The notes under the pieces are model-generated. The model saw only the letters and a program-made list of their open reading frames with translations. It made no database searches and had not been told where the DNA came from. The position numbers and the translations under genes are program-made. DNA of 5,110 nt, taken from assembly GCA_025927795.1 (NCBI GenBank), contig JAICKT010000334.1, positions 1 through 5,110 on the forward strand. The letters run 5' to 3'. The stretch's first letter is position 1. Each line of letters opens with the position of its first letter. Of this stretch, positions 4,995-5,110 are shown one piece after another. The stretch comes from Parafilimonas sp. GTDB lineage: Bacteria; Bacteroidota; Bacteroidia; Chitinophagales; Chitinophagaceae.

Positions 4995-5110
4995 CTGAGG
5001 ACGAACAAAATAGAAATGCACAACATTAAGTTTAGCAATATCAGGAAGTAGTGTAACTTAACAGGCAACTGCAACTTGTCCGGAATAGCACCGAGCGTTA
5101 GAAAGGCACA
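4995..5110. other. Terminal intergenic stretch, no gene seen
   Basis: The 116 bases after the VOC gene hold no reading frame longer than about a dozen codons in the forward frames checked. An ACTTAAC (5056-5062) and a GTTAGAA (5097-5103) 34 bases apart loosely resemble integron attC end boxes, but the second box breaks the GTTRRRY consensus and there is no convincing inner dyad. Whatever follows lies outside the window. Confidence 0.5.

Noticed and set aside
5056..5103. attC-like pair ACTTAAC ... GTTAGAA after the VOC gene, suggesting an integron cassette
   Set aside because: The second box fails GTTRRRY, the boxes pair over only four bases, no inner L-box dyad is seen, and no matching site follows the Arr or reductase genes.

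Overview
The window is AT-rich chromosomal DNA whose gene content, weak A-rich ribosome-binding regions and family signatures (LytS/LytTR pair, DUF4288, a LiaF-like protein with VFGG repeats) point to a Bacteroidota bacterium, most likely Chitinophagaceae or a relative. This assignment is inferred from protein style, because the window holds no rRNA or other marker gene. All supported genes lie on the + strand.

The left half (1-2669) looks like a signalling locus. It begins with the C-terminal 130 residues of a LiaF-like envelope-stress protein. A 109-base gap with an inverted repeat follows, then a DUF4288 protein, a four-helix LytS-type sensor histidine kinase starting only 4 bases later (probably at TTG), and a LytTR response regulator 18 bases after that. 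The kinase and regulator keep all the key catalytic residues. By analogy with LiaF-LiaS-LiaR of Firmicutes, the LiaF-like protein may modulate this two-component system, and DUF4288 may be a cytosolic accessory.

The right half (2748-4994) holds separate, loosely spaced genes of small-molecule or drug-related families. These are an Arr-type rifamycin ADP-ribosyltransferase with an added helical TPR-like N-terminal domain, a RibD-C/dihydrofolate-reductase-family reductase, and a VOC (glyoxalase/bleomycin-resistance fold) protein. Between the last two lies an unlisted 36-codon reading frame for a one-helix membrane peptide (4466-4576), which may be a remnant.

The 360-base stretch after the Arr gene has no convincing gene. 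It does hold three imperfect inverted repeats, a short tandem duplication and an exact match to the Bacteroidota -7 promoter motif, so it is the most structured non-coding DNA here. The last 116 bases have no gene.

No CRISPR array, tRNA, rRNA, transposase or complete mobile element is visible. No clearly novel system is present. The best leads are the TPR-Arr fusion, the DUF4288 gene inside the LiaF/LytS/LytTR locus, and the structured intergenic region.
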